Below are positions 1 through 11,449 of a stretch of 64,000 nucleotides of DNA, in pieces. The position numbers and the translations under genes were made by a program. How positions within the stretch are numbered: position 1 is the first letter of the stretch; the number at the start of each line of letters is the position of its first letter. Source of the stretch: Mycoplasma seminis (GTDB taxonomy: Bacteria; Bacillota_I; Bacilli_A; Mycoplasmatales; Metamycoplasmataceae); the NCBI RefSeq assembly GCF_030718845.1, contig NZ_CP132191.1, forward strand, positions 682,001 to 746,000, given 5' to 3'. The notes under the pieces are model-generated. The model had not been told where the DNA came from and searched no databases. It saw only the letters and a program-made list of their open reading frames with translations.

Positions 1-2
1 TG

Positions 3-848
3 TCTCTAATTCAAAAAAAGCAACTTGAAGTACTTAAATCACAAAATTATAGACTTTGGGTTATAACTGTCGTTGGTTTTGCTTTTGTTTCGGAATCAAA
101 ACAAACAAGTTTCTTTTTAAGAGACTTAATTTATAAAAATGGAAATGAATTTTCCGACAATATTGAATTCATTTCTCAAAATGATTTTGACTCAATGTTA
201 AAAAACGGAGAAGTGCTTGGAGTTTTTGACGGGTACGACCCAGGAAAAAGTGACAACGCTTCATGGTGTCGGGTTGCTTTATTGGAAAATGGTTCAATTG
301 TGGTTTTAAATGCTATAGAGGACCTCAAAAGCTTATTTAGTTATAAACCTTCAAGGGTTGAAGTTAATAGAGCCTTAATTGATTTAATTACAGCCGACAA
401 CGCAAGAATCCAACAAATTCTTGCTATGTCGGGAAGTGCGAACAGTTATTTCAATCTACAGCACTTTGAAAATCCAATTCTCACTGACAACGATCATGTT
501 GTTGATTATATCAATTTAGATTTAGCAAATTCAAATGTTAGAGATAAAGGTTTTTTGATGTCTTGTCGTTTAGCAATAAGAAAAGACACAAAACAACACA
601 AGTTCGGGATTGAATCACGTCAAAAGTGAATTGAGTGAGTTTTAGGTAATAAACTTTTAAAAGTTGTCGAACAAAACTCTACTAAAAAATTACTGTGAAA
701 TTTATCACGTCAATATGTAGAAGCAGGAGAAACCAAAAGAGACGAAAAGGTTTTTCCTGAAATATATGATTTAATTAATGCTTTTGAAATGGCTTGTTGC
801 TTACTTTACAGAAAACAACCAGCCCTAATTGCAAAAGCATCACAATAA
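3..848 (+). CDS. Phage terminase large subunit, C-terminal part (cut by window start)
   Basis: The frame is open from the first bases and ends at TAA 846-848; three or more internal TGA codons are read as Trp. About 281 residues are visible. The stretch GVFDGYDPGKSD looks like the first acidic strand of an RNase H-type terminase nuclease, and EIYDLINAFEMACCLLY near the end looks like the last acidic helix of that fold. Role inferred: cutting and packaging phage DNA into proheads. The portal gene follows 9 bp downstream with a good Shine-Dalgarno (AAGGAG), the usual terL-portal order. The ATPase half lies outside the window, so the call rests on the nuclease half and on position. Confidence 0.75.
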
Positions 849-857
849 GGAGAAAAA

Positions 858-2057
858 ATGGCTTTAAGCAACGACGATATTTTCAAGAATGGAACAATGC
901 TTTTTGCTGGTAATGTTTTAAAAAAATCAATGGACCAGGATTTCAAAATCAATTCAAAAAGCTATTTTGAAAACCAAGGGGCAATTATGCAGCAATCTGA
1001 ACTTGCTACCGAGCTTCCTGAAATCAAAGTTTCAAAGAATCAAAAAGAAGTTGATAACTTTTTAAAACAAAACGAGTTTCTTTCTATAATCCAAAAGTTA
1101 GAAAATTACTTATTTAAAAAGGGACTTTTTGCTTTAGGTGTTAGAAATGGTAAAAAAATCATTTTAGCAAAAGTTGTTGACTATGGTTTTAATGATGATA
1201 ATGAATTGGAATATTTAAAAGTAAACGTTGGAGATATCCAAAACGATTCTGAAAGCTTTTCAATTTATGAAGAATATTCACTTAATAAAAACAAAGGTTA
1301 TGTTAATCAAATAGCCGTTTCAAGAAACGGAGAAGAAAAACCACTCAAAGAAATTTTAGGAAAAGCATACAAGCAAAAAATCTTTGCTGGAGAATTTATA
1401 CCATTTACAATTTTCAAAAACAACGCACAAGCAAAAGCGGAGGTTGATTTAATAGATCAACAATACTTTGATTTATTAGATGTTAAACTAAAGGCACTTT
1501 ATTATGATACATTTACTTCTACTCCAACTCCATTAATTAATTGAGATATGGGAAACAATAAAGTGGAAGATATTAAATCCTCACTTTATTCGTTAGGTAA
1601 GCAAAGAATGATAGAAACTCACTCAATTGGAAGTTTCACGGATCAAATGGCCCGTCCGTTTGAAATTGTGCAAGGACAAAGCAATTCAATTACTTTAATC
1701 CAGTCAATTGAATCAATTTCTTATTGAATTAAGCAAGCCTTATTATTTAAAAAAGACTCTTCTGACGGTGGTGTTCATAACATGCACAGCACTGAAGCTC
1801 AACAGTTAAATTCAAGCTATAACCACAATATGGAAATGAAAGCAAACTTGAGAGAAATATATTATGAAAAATTTATTCGTGTCGTGCTTAAATGTCTTGG
1901 ATTAGATTCACAACAAGAAATAGAAGTGATTGCACCAAGTTCTTCAAAATATCTTGATAAACAAGCTCGTGTGCTTTCAACTGATCAAAACGGTGTTCTA
2001 TTAAATAATAATCTAGTGCAAAGCCAACCACAAGAGCAAACACCAGTGGAGGAATAA
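858..2057 (+). CDS. Phage portal protein
   Basis: This is a 399-aa product with in-frame TGA read as Trp. The C-terminal third (a helical stretch with STEAQQLNSSYNHNMEMK, then a conserved-looking REIYYEKF helix) resembles portal proteins, in which this helix follows the stem/clip domains. Portals form the dodecameric DNA entry ring at one capsid vertex and dock the terminase. It lies directly after terL and four bases before the next gene, in one co-oriented late operon. Start chosen at the ATG after AAGGAGAAAAA. A head connector of another fold is less likely given length and order. Confidence 0.7.
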
Positions 2058-2061
2058 TAAA

Positions 2062-4140
2062 ATGGATTTTTTAAATGATTCAACAACATTATATGCTTAT
2101 AAAATTCACAGTGATGACAAAATAACATTCACAAAAAATTCAATTAATGTTGTAGCATTAGACGAACCAAAAGAACTTGAGTGCGTTATTTTAAACAAAA
2201 CTAAAATCAGCGGTATCAGTACCGATTCAGACACGTTTTCAAACCACTTATACAATTCCTTCTCTTTATCAATTCAAAGCGACTTTAGCAATGTTTTAAA
2301 TGATTCAAATGCATTTTATTTCTTTACATTTGAACCAATTAAGGAAATTGATAATTTTAAAGATTTTTATATCCTAGAAAATAAAATAGATAATTTCCAA
2401 ATTTTAGATGCACTTGAAAATTTAAATGAGATAACAATTACCCAGTTGGATTATTATAAAGAAATTCAATCAATGGATTTTGTTATTGCTGATAATTTTG
2501 AAACATATAAAAATAATTTAGAAAACCACCGTGGGGAATTAAATATTGAATTAAATAAAATGGCTCTTATAAACCATATAAGCTTATTAAATTCTAAAAA
2601 TTCTTATATACCTGCACAAAATAATGGTGTGAAGCCTTTTCTCTTTTTTGTGAACCCGTTTAGAGTTAAAAATAACATATCAGCTTTAAATTTCTGAAGT
2701 TTTGAAAATTATAATTTTGGTTTATTTAATGAATATAATGGAACTCTCACAACTCTAGAAAATAATGAATTCGTGGAACATATTAAAAAACTTTATGGAA
2801 TTACTAAAACCATAAAAAGTGGATACAAAAATATGACTGAAGAGCAAATCAAGACTTTTAAACAACAAAACGGTAATATTACGGATTTAAAAAGTTACAG
2901 CGATCAATACTTGAAAGAAATATTAGATGGATATATCTACAACGGTAAATTTGACAAATACCTCAAATTTAAGTCTTATATTTTATCTGCTTCAAATTAC
3001 TTGATTTCTGATTATTGTTGGAAGGGTGGAAATAATAATGAGTATATGTTTTACACGCCTTTTTCACTTGATATTGATCCAAGTGGTGTCCATGTAAGTT
3101 CAAGACTTTACAAAAAAACTCGTTGAGTCTATGGAGAACCATATAAACCAGAATCAAAAGTAGATAGTGAATTTTTGAATGGAAATACATTCACACACTT
3201 CGGACACAATGTCCAATTGCCTCTTTTAAAAGAACAATTGGAGGAAATTGACTTTTCTCAAAATCCTGTTGATTTTAATAATAAAACTTATAATTTGAAT
3301 TTCCCTGTGTATTGTTTTGAAAATAGAGAATATTTTGAAAGATTAATCCAATATTCTTCAAAATTACCACAGCCAAACTCAAAAAGAACTCAAGAAATTA
3401 TTTTTCCAGTTTGACTCCAATTAACTTATGGAAGTGGACAAATCGGAAGAGTTGGGCCACAACTTTATGATGATGAACGAGAAAAGATTTTGTCAGCTTA
3501 TAAACAACAAGGTGGAACAGCTTCGAGCTTTGGAAATATATTCCAACAGCATACACAAATAAATATTCCTATAAGTGCAAATTTTTCATATTTATATGCT
3601 AAAGCTGTTCAAGGACTTGAAAGAGTTAAAAAATTTGGAAATGTTCCAACTGATGCAAACTTGACAAAAATGGAACTTTTAACAAAAGAAGGATATGAAT
3701 TTTGGAAAGATAATAATACTGATTACACTTCATTATTGAACAAAATTGGGATCAATGATGTTTTCAATCCATTAATTGATCAAAGAGCCTTATATGATTT
3801 TTATGGTATGCGGCACGAAGTGCTGGGGACTGCTACACGTGGTTATGCGATTTTTTTCGTGAAATACACTTATGAAGTTGGAGATAGTACCTTATTTACT
3901 TCATATTTTAATGAATTAAATAATTTAGTTTTTTATAACAAAGAACAACTTATTCAAAAATTAAATATAACAACAAATACAAATGATTATGTAAACATAA
4001 ATATTTTAATTCCCGCAAATGAAAAACTCAAACAAATTGACATAGCAGGTTTTTGAATTGAATATTTAAATATTTACAAAATTATAGGAAAGAGAATCCA
4101 AATAAATAACAAACCATACACAAAGATAATTTTCTGATAG
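2062..4140 (+). CDS. Large phage virion protein, possibly tail/knob component
   Basis: The 692-aa frame runs through several TGA-Trp codons to TAG 4138-4140. I recognise no family. The protein is mixed alpha/beta, rich in Asn, Phe and Tyr, without signal peptide, membrane span or coiled coil. Its place between portal and scaffold/capsid, and the absence of tape-measure or tail-tube genes in this phage, would fit a podovirus-type tail or collar protein, but that is inference from order only. Translation is probably coupled to the portal gene four bases upstream. Confidence 0.55.
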
Positions 4141-4181
4141 CGAAAGGACAAGGAACTGCAGCCTTATAAAGACGGGATATT

Positions 4182-4679
4182 ATGAAACTTATTCAAAATT
4201 TAAGTCATAAACTTGGACTATCTGTTCAAGAATTAAACGAAAAACTTGGGCTAGATGAAAAAAGCACAAGACTGGAAACTCTTAATTCATTAGGAATTTA
4301 TTCTCTATTTGATGAAAAAGAGGATCTAGAAAGATATATCAGCGAGAAGCTTTCTCACAAAGAAAAACAAATCGCTGAATTGACTCAAAAAACAGCTGAT
4401 TTTGAATCAATTAAACAACAAGCGGAATTATTAAATCCAACACTTGAAAAGCTTCAATTTGTTGTTAATAATTCAGTTAAAAATCTAAATTTCAAAGGAA
4501 AAGTAGATCCAGCAAAGCTCAATTTTGAAGAATTAGATTTTAATAACTTGAACAGCTCAATCCTAAAGCAAGCGGAAGCTTTAGGATGAGAAGTCCAAGA
4601 AGTAGAACAAACCACCTCAAAGGACGAAACACCGCAATTCCGTTCAAGAACTTGAGGAGATGGAATAATAACAAATTAA
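4182..4679 (+). CDS. Putative capsid scaffold protein
   Basis: The product is 165 aa and charged. Its central region (about residues 55-95, with EKQIAELTQKTADFESIKQQ) shows heptad spacing of a coiled coil, and the C-terminus is acidic and then basic. It sits 12 bp before the major capsid gene, where scaffolds of tailed phages normally lie. Two TGA codons near the end are read as Trp. Scaffolds act transiently inside the prohead and are lost or cleaved before packaging. No enzyme motif is visible. The assignment rests on size, coiled coil and order. Confidence 0.6.
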
Positions 4680-4691
4680 AAGGATAAAAAA

Positions 4692-5660
4692 ATGGCGAAT
4701 TTAAATGCAGTTAATATTTTAAAACAACAACTTAACCTAGTTGAAGCAAAATCAACAGGAGACACACCAATCACACTTGAAAAAGTGACAGCACAAAACT
4801 TATTACAACACTTTTTTGAGAAGTCTTTATTCTCAAACATTTGTAAAAACAATTTAATTGTTTCAATTAACTCTCAAAAAGTTAGCGTTATGCTAAACCC
4901 TACAACGGTATTTCACAACCGTGGAGAATCTTTAGGAAGTGAAACACCTGATAAATTAAGACTTGGAAAACAAGTGGATATTCCTTGAAACCAAAGTTTT
5001 TATGCATCTGAAGGAATTACAGAACAAGAAAGACAACTTCTTCCAATTGACGTTTTAGCTTCTAAATTATCAAGATATTACAATGATTTCATTTTAGATC
5101 ATGAAATGTCAGCGTTTAAAGCTTTAGAAAACAAAATTGTCAAAGATAAAAAAGTGACAGTTCTTAACTATACAGAAAAAGAACCACTGGAATTCAAAAA
5201 AGAATTAACAAAATTAGCTACACAATTAACACAGACAATTGACAAAGAACAAGGAATCAAATTTATCAATAGAGAAAAAATTGTTATCTTTGTTCATCCA
5301 TTAGCATTTGACCATTTAGCAGATGCGGGATTAGTTGGAAATAGAGCAGCACAAACAATTGAAGGTGGACAATACTCTTATGGAGAATTAGGAGGGTATA
5401 AAGTATATTCAAACCCATATCTTCAAGACTTTGATGCAATTGTGACAACTGATTTCGTTGCAGTGCAAGCAGTTAATGCAATTAAAACATACATGGGACC
5501 AATCGACTTCGCTTCAGCTGATAAAGTTGTAAGAGCTGAATTTGCTGACTTGTATGGAGTATTATACGACGGACTTGCTTTAGGTATTTCAAAAACCGCA
5601 CAAGCTACAACAAAAGAAGAAGATAAATTCATCACTGACCCAACTGCTAGAACAGAATAA
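4692..5660 (+). CDS. Major capsid protein
   Basis: The product is 322 aa, with one TGA-Trp at about residue 99. The pattern (N-terminal helix, strand-rich centre, IVIFVHPLAFDHLADAG, then GELGGYKVYSNPYL and a C-terminal DLYGVLYDGLALGIS) matches HK97-fold capsid proteins, where a late beta-rich P-domain precedes a conserved A-domain. It lies directly after the scaffold gene and overlaps the next gene by one base (TAATG). The RBS is AAAAGGATAAAAAA before ATG. Confidence 0.75.
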
Positions 5661-6961
5661 TGATATTAGCTTATAGAGAACCACAGGTAGTTTATAAGAC
5701 AGCCGAACAACGACTTAAGGAGATACAAGAGAATAAACCCGCAAGTTGGTATGAAAAGCTGTTGAAACCTGTGGTTTCTTTCTTTACTGATGTAATTTTA
5801 GAATTTGCAATTGATGTTTTATCTGTAGTGATTCCAGTTGCTGCAATACCTATGCAAATAATTAAAATTGGAGCAAGGTTTGTCAAAAATGTAGTTGTGT
5901 CAGCAATTGCATATGGAAAAATAGTTTGAGAAGATATACTTATCTCCACAGCTTTAGAAACCGCTCTTTTTGGATTTGGTAAGGGGTTGAGATATATTAG
6001 CAAATTGGGAAACATAGGAAAAAAGACAGCTAAAAGCATTCAAATAACTAGACAATTAACTAGAAGTCTAAATAGATCATTGTCTCAAAATATCTTATAT
6101 GCTTCAAAAAAGCTAATTAATAAAACCTTAAGCAATTCAAAAACAATTGCTTCTAGTAGCTTAAAAAAGTTTTTGAATCCTAGAAATGTAAACAAAGCAA
6201 TAGAAGCTGGAAGACTTGTTTTTGCAAGTATTAGAAACCCTTTTAGATTAATAACTAAAACAATAACAAAATCCAGAAGTTTAGTCAAAAGACAATTGAA
6301 AGCAAAGGTTGCTAATACAATGTCTAAATACTACACTAAACAATTAGAGAAAACAGTAGCGAAACAACAAATCAATAAAAAACTAGCTAATAAATACATA
6401 CGTGCAAATAGACTCGCAAATAAAGGTCAATTATATTTCAATAGCTCGTGAATTAGTGGAGTAAGGCTATATGATGAAAGATACTGGGATCAAAGCGAGT
6501 TTGTCACATTCTTTTTATATTTCAAAAGAGAAGCGACAAAATCATCTAAAAACAAAAAAGGAAAACGACCCCTACAATTTACAATGTTGTATGGAGAATT
6601 GCTCAATTTTCTAAATGCGCCCAGCAAAGGGAGCTACTATTTAGAAAATTGAGCGTGAGGATGACAAAACGGAAAAAGAATCAATATAAATGAAAATATG
6701 GAATTTTTAGGCAATGAAAAAATACTTGATAAATTGTTCAGGATTTCAAATTTCTACAATGGAGAAGAATCTATTGAGGAGTTATGACAAACACAACAAT
6801 ATAACAAGTATGTAAAATCACACCGTACCAATAAAAATCAATATTGAGCTTATAAGACTTATGAAGATGGTAATGCAAAATATAAATTCACTAAAGATTT
6901 ATCTAAAGCAAAAAGTAAAGGTGCATACACAAGACAACCAAAAAGAATTAGGAGAAAATAA
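5660..6961 (+). CDS. Basic, membrane-active phage virion protein, unknown function
   Basis: The 433-aa frame joins three open segments through TGA codons. Residues about 35-85 hold two or three hydrophobic stretches (VVSFFTDVILEFAIDVLSVV and VVVSAIAYGKIV), followed by a very basic, Lys/Arg/Ser/Asn-rich region and a Trp/Tyr-rich C-terminus. It starts on the last base of the capsid stop and ends inside the next ATG, so it is translationally coupled on both sides. No family recognised. An internal virion or membrane-penetration protein is a reasonable guess, because phages of wall-less hosts need to cross only a membrane. Confidence 0.55.
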
Positions 6962-9492
6962 TGGAAAAAAATAAAGAACTTTTATTTCTTGAATCTATTG
7001 GTTTAACTTTTGAAGAGTTTAAGAAAAGTCCATTCAATACTCAAAACCCTTTTAAAGTACCAAATAAGCTCAAAAAACTAATGAGTGAAGCAGATGATGC
7101 TGAAGCATTCCAAAGTGTCTTATTTAGCGTTTATAATGCCGCTAATGCATTAATTAATAACGTTATTAATATTCTTTTAATGAAATTAGAGTGAAATACT
7201 GAAAAATTTACTGAAACAGTGGGGAGAGATAGAGTTGAACTCCTTAAAAAATCGCTATTCCATGAAGTGAATTATAGATTTACTAATACAACTTTTCCTG
7301 AATTAGCAAATAGAAGTTCAATCTATGCTAATAATACTCAAATTTTAGGAAGTGGAAGAGATTTCTTTTTTGCTGAACAACAACTTAATCCAGTGTCTTA
7401 TAAATTTTTAGAAGATGGAGAATGGAATCTTGTAGATGTTGAATTTGGAGCATCTATAGAAAAATTTATTCAATTACAAGAAAATTTGAGTTCCATAATA
7501 AGCCAAACAGTTTCAGAAATTGAAAAGACTTCCAAAAATCTTTTTAATGATTTAGAACATAAATCAAATAAATTAATTAATGACATGAACAGCGAAGCAA
7601 GTTCGCAAATTTGAAACTGAAGAAACAAAACAATGATAGCAATAGATGATATTGCCCACGATATCACAGGGAAAGCAATTTCAAATATTGAACTGTCAAG
7701 AGATAATGCACTGGGAATGCTAGAGACTAATTTCAAACGTATGAAAAACAATTCTGACGTTGATATTGAATACGTTCTTAATAAAGCGAAACAAAGTCTT
7801 AAAGAAGCAATTGAAGATGCTAAAAAAGATTTAGAAACAAAAATCGGAAATGTTCCAACTGTTTTAAATCAATTGGATGAAATTAAAACAAAAATAGAAA
7901 GTTTCGCAACTATTAAAAACACAATCTCAAAAACTCAACTTGATACAGCAATTCAAAATGTAGAAGGTAAAATTCCAACTGATACAATTTCAAAAACTCA
8001 ACTTGATACAGCAATTCAAAATGTAGAAGGTAAAATTCCAACTGATACAATTTCAAAAGCTCAACTTGATACAGCAATTCAAAATGTAGAAGGTAAAATC
8101 CCAACTGATATAATTTCAAAAACTCAACTTGATACAGCAATTCAAAATGTAGAAGGTAAAATTCCAACTGATACAATTTCAAAAGCTCAACTTGATACAG
8201 CAATTCAAAATGTAGAAGGTAAAATCCCAACTGATATAATTTCAAAAACTCAACTAGATACAGCAATTCAAAATGTAGAAGGTAAAATTCCAACTGATAC
8301 AATTTCAAAAACTCAACTTGATACAGCAATTCAAAATGTACGTTACAGTATTCCGACCGGTGTGGTTCGTGATTGAGAATTAGAGGGAGCTGTCAAAGAA
8401 AACCTCGATAAAGCAATCGGGCGACCTAGAAAAACGAATTTTGTTCTTGTGGGCGCTGATGAAGTTTCGAAAGTAATAAAAAATGAAGTAACTGATTACC
8501 AGTGAGAACACGTTTTTGACTCAGGAAGTCCTGATTTTAAATCGAAATATCATTATATTATGCTAGATAATTCCAGCCCTTATATTTCAACTCCTGATGC
8601 AAAAAACACGTCCTTAGTGTCTATAGAAAGTGCTTACGACGATCCGCTATTATTAGAAAAGTTTATTAGCTCATTAGATCTTGAGTTTTCTGATGGTGAA
8701 GATTTTTTAGGAAGTGATGAAGTTCTAGTTAAACTTTGGTATAAAAATACCGTTTCAATGTATCTTGCTGATAATGAAGCATTATTCAATAAAAAATTTA
8801 ATATTAGAACTTTAGGAACAGTGACAATTGAAAAAGAACCAGAAAAAGACTTGGATGCTGTAAACAAAAAATATGTAGATGATTCAATTTCAACTGTTAA
8901 AAATTCAATCAATGAGTCAAAATCTAATGTTGAAACATGAAAACAAGAATACAATTCTGAAATCGCTAGGTTGAGACAAATTGTTTATGACATCCAAGAA
9001 GCTGATAAGAATTCAGGCGGTGGAAGAAAATCTTTTGAAATTGTTAAAAAATTCAAACATTTTTCATCTAAAGAAATCATGGATGATTTTTATCAAGCCG
9101 ACAACATCACAATTGATTTCATGAAAATTTTAGACGAGGACGGAATCAATTTTGTTGAGAATGTTTCATCACTTGCTTTTCATTTTAGTTTTAAATCAGA
9201 AAAGACAGATTGAGGATTTCCATTAATTCAAGGAGAAGTTGAAATTCCTTTTCCTATGGATATGAAAGAAGCGGAAAAGACGTATGAAGAAAGTGGAGAA
9301 AATTCATTTCAAAAAATGTTCAATGTTATTAAAAAAACCGAGAAAAATGGTTTTGAGAATGCTATTTATCAAATTATGCTTGAACCTGTACAAACTGATA
9401 CAGGCGCTCAAATGAAAGTTATGATTGATCCAATGAACAACGATCAAGAATTTTATAATTTAACCTTAACAATTAAAGGAACACTTAAATAA
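6961..9492 (+). CDS. Phage tail fibre / receptor-binding protein with 21-aa repeats
   Basis: Six open segments in one frame join through TGA-Trp into 843 aa. The centre holds seven near-identical 21-residue repeats (ISKTQLDTAIQNVEGKIPTD). After them, DLDAVNKKYVDDSI at about residue 640 is a hallmark junction motif of phage tail fibres. The N-terminal part is helical and coiled-coil-like; the C-terminus is beta-rich. It is the last large late gene before the holin-like gene. Likely role: trimeric fibre binding the mycoplasma surface. The repeats should permit length variation by recombination. Confidence 0.75.
7921..8361 (+). repeat. Seven tandem 63-bp repeats inside the fibre gene
   Basis: Copies begin at 7921, 7984, 8047, 8110, 8173, 8236 and 8299, each 63 bp (21 codons) and in frame. 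Variation is confined to a few codons: the first residue is Thr or Ile, position 5 is Thr or Ala, and the last copy diverges (RYSIPTG). Copies 3-4 and 5-6 repeat the same pairwise pattern, so a 126-bp duplication probably expanded the array. Confidence 0.9.
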
Positions 9493-9836
9493 TGGATGCA
9501 AAAGTAATTGAGATACTTGCAGGAACTTCCTCTGGTGGATTATTAATTGCATTGGTTTATATTGTTTATATATCAATAAAGAACTCTAAAGGCAAAAATA
9601 TATCAGCAGAAAGCAAAAACAATATCAACATAAATTCGGAACACTCTGATGCGGTTAATATCCTAGTTAATAACCTTAAAGAATTGAATAATAAGGTGGA
9701 CGACATTAAATCAAAAATAAATGAAATGGAAGCAAGTCAACAAGCTTATTCGACTGCTTTTAAAATTTACGTTGATAATAATGGAGTGGAAGAGAGTGTT
9801 AAGCAAGCAATTACCAGGATCATCGAAAGGAGATAA
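9492..9836 (+). CDS. Small membrane protein, holin-like
   Basis: The product is 114 aa. Residues about 10-30 form one hydrophobic membrane span (GGLLIALVYIVYISIK), followed by a polar linker and a coiled coil (NLKELNNKVDDIKSKINEME). It overlaps the fibre stop (TAATG). Size, single N-terminal span and position after the fibre fit class III-like holins or phage membrane anchors. With no cell wall in the host, a holin would act without an endolysin, and none is encoded nearby. Confidence 0.5.
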   Translation: MDAKVIEILAGTSSGGLLIALVYIVYISIKNSKGKNISAESKNNININSEHSDAVNILVNNLKELNNKVDDIKSKINEMEASQQAYSTAFKIYVDNNGVEESVKQAITRIIERR

Positions 9837-9837
9837 A

Positions 9838-10005
9838 ATGCAAAAAATAAAATCATGGTTCAAAAACTTAATCCAAAAGTTTAAATGAATCAAAATCAAT
9901 TCAATTGATGCTGTTATAACTGTATTGGAAAATGTACAACTCACAGCAGAAGAATTTGAACGACTTAAAAAAATAGTAAATAAAAATAAAGAGTCTAGCA
10001 ATTAG
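9838..10005 (+). CDS. Small phage protein, 55 aa
   Basis: ATG 9838 follows a strong RBS (AAAGGAGATAAA) and lies one base after the previous stop. The product begins MQKIKSWFKNLIQKFKW, a basic amphipathic helix, and ends with a charged helix (TAEEFERLKKIV). One TGA is read as Trp. The last codons form the left arm and loop of the operon terminator. Function unknown; a short amphipathic peptide beside a holin-like gene may help membrane disruption, which is speculation. Confidence 0.55.
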
Positions 10006-10015
10006 ACTCTTTTCT
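9991..10015. terminator. Bidirectional rho-independent terminator
   Basis: The stem GAGTCTA (9991-9997) pairs with TAGACTC (10003-10009), with a 5-nt loop. T-rich tracts flank both sides (TTTTCTT on +, TTTATTTTT on -). It separates the rightward late operon from the convergent leftward small-gene operon. Confidence 0.85.
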
Positions 10016-10500
10016 TATTTCACTATTCTTTTTAATTTTCATATATTATTCTTTTTGCATGCAATGTATGGTGTAGCGTTATCAATTACCGCTTTGTTGT
10101 ATAGTGTTGTAGCATCATTTGCTGACATATCTTCAAATTTCGGCTTTACTTGAATGTAAATTTTATCCCCATGTTTATTTGTACCTTTTAGATCTATTTT
10201 ATATTTCATATCTTCAAAAGTGTTTGACGGTTTTAAATTGTGTCCGTGCTTGTTTAATGTATCCATAAGTTGTTTTTCTTTTTTATAATTTACAAAACTC
10301 ATGTACAACAATATTTGCTCGTAATCTTTTTCAAGTTCAGTTGGGATTTGTCTTTTTTTCATGAATTCGTAGAGATACATTCTAAAAGTGCTTTGGATTT
10401 TAATATAAAATTCGTGGTATGTATCTGGATTCACGTTTCAAAGACATTCTTTTATGTCAATACCTAATTCTCCAAAGTTTGGAAGCTTTAATTTATTCAT
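10015..10500 (-). CDS. Putative PD-(D/E)XK-like nuclease, 161 aa
   Basis: The frame starts at ATG 10500 (RBS AAGGAGATTTATAAT) and passes two TGA-Trp codons to TAA 10015-10017. Near residue 115 the pattern YKIDLKG, a short loop, then IYIQVKPK resembles the D...(E/Q)xK core of PD-(D/E)XK nucleases, with Gln in place of the usual Glu. The N-terminal 100 residues are helical. It is the last gene of the integrase operon. It could be a restriction-type nuclease, a phage recombination nuclease, or a resolvase-like protein; the family is not certain. Confidence 0.45.
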
Positions 10501-10501
10501 A

Positions 10502-10912
10502 TTATAAATCTCCTTTTTTAGGTGTTGTTGTAAAAAAAGTCAAATTGCATTCATCGCAAGTTTGATAAATTTCATTCCCTCGCTTGTATATGCTATTGAG
10601 TTTATTATCTAGATCATTATTATCTAAATAATATTCTCCAAGAGATACAAACATCCAAAATTCCATTTGGTGTAGTTGTGTATTTGGGTGTGGTATATTG
10701 AGACAATTTTTCATACTTGGAGACCAGTATCCTAAAAAAGACAATAACTCCATATAATAATCCAAAGAAACTTGAGAAGAGTGCTTCAATAATAAGTGAG
10801 TTAAATATCACTCTGTTGAGTTCTTTTCCTTATCATTCTTATAAAGTTCAAACCATTCTAAATAGTATTTGGGTGGCTTTTGAGCTTTTAAAGGTATTAT
10901 TTTTTTATTCAT
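10502..10912 (-). CDS. Phage protein of unknown function, 136 aa
   Basis: A TGA-Trp joins the upstream part, giving start ATG 10912 with AGGAA seven bases before it. An in-frame ATG at 10918 would leave no room for the RBS. The product is aromatic-rich, with Trp/Tyr/Phe clusters (EFWMFVSLGEYYLD). Near the C-terminus CDEC looks like half of a zinc knuckle, but no second Cys pair is present. It lies 9 bp after the upstream gene and ends 2 bp before the nuclease-like gene. No family recognised. Confidence 0.5.
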
Positions 10913-10921
10913 ATGCATTTC

Positions 10922-11251
10922 CTAGTCAAACAACATTTTGTAGCTGTAAATTGATTCTAGCGCCGCTAAAATGTTTTTATGTATAAATTTTTTAGTTTTG
11001 TTATAAGACACGTCAGGTTGTCTTAAAACTAATGAATTAAGAGTTTGTGAGATACCTTTAATTTGTCAATTTAGTTTTTCAGCTTTTCTTTTTGATAAAT
11101 TGAAATCTATTGCAATTTGTTTTGCTACTCTTTCTCCGTCAAAAAACTTATATCTTTCTAATAATTGTTCGTCTATAAGTTTAGGAAGATAATTATTTTG
11201 AAAACTATCCGTGAAAATTTCTTTTTCTCTTTTGGTAATAATTGAAAACAT
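10922..11251 (-). CDS. Small phage protein with HTH-like segment, 109 aa
   Basis: Starts at ATG 11251, overlapping the previous stop (TAATG), and ends at TAG after one TGA-Trp. Residues about 38-60 (GERVAKQIAIDFNLSKRKAE) look like a helix-turn-helix: a helix, a tight turn at DFNLS, and a basic recognition helix. It may be a small DNA-binding regulator or a small terminase-like protein. It lies in the integrase operon, where a recombination directionality factor or repressor would also be expected. Evidence is motif shape only. Confidence 0.45.
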
Positions 11252-11448
11252 TATTTCTCCTCTACTAGTGAAAATTTAACAGTGAAACGTAATTTTGAAT
11301 CATTTATATGTATAGTATTGTTATAAATAATTTCTTCTTGGATATCTTTGAAATCTTGTGCATTTAATAATTTAGTTCTATCCACTAAATTATTAAATGC
11401 ACTTAAGGAACTGTGAAATAATTCTTTGTCTAATGTTCTTTTGTACAT
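11251..11448 (-). CDS. Small phage protein, 65 aa
   Basis: ATG 11448 lies one base past the integrase stop, and its RBS (GAGGGG) is inside the integrase 3' end, so translation is coupled. The product has an N-terminal helical half and a beta-rich C-terminal half (IHINDSKLRFTVKFSLVEE). No family recognised. Being immediately co-transcribed with the integrase, it could be an excision or regulatory factor, but this is only context. Confidence 0.45.
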   Translation of the reverse strand: MYKRTLDKELFHSSLSAFNNLVDRTKLLNAQDFKDIQEEIIYNNTIHINDSKLRFTVKFSLVEEK

Positions 11449-11449
11449 A

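Noticed and set aside
7913-8329. Long open frame on the minus strand across the fibre repeats
   Set aside because: It is a shadow of the 63-bp repeats: Leu/Tyr/Gln-rich repeat with no RBS or start context, opposite to a well-supported gene.
7921-8361. Repeat array as a CRISPR
   Set aside because: Units are contiguous, in frame with a fibre gene, and have no unique spacers or cas genes nearby.
10913-10918. Upstream ATG for the 136-aa gene
   Set aside because: It would sit one base from the Shine-Dalgarno; the ATG at 10912 has proper spacing.
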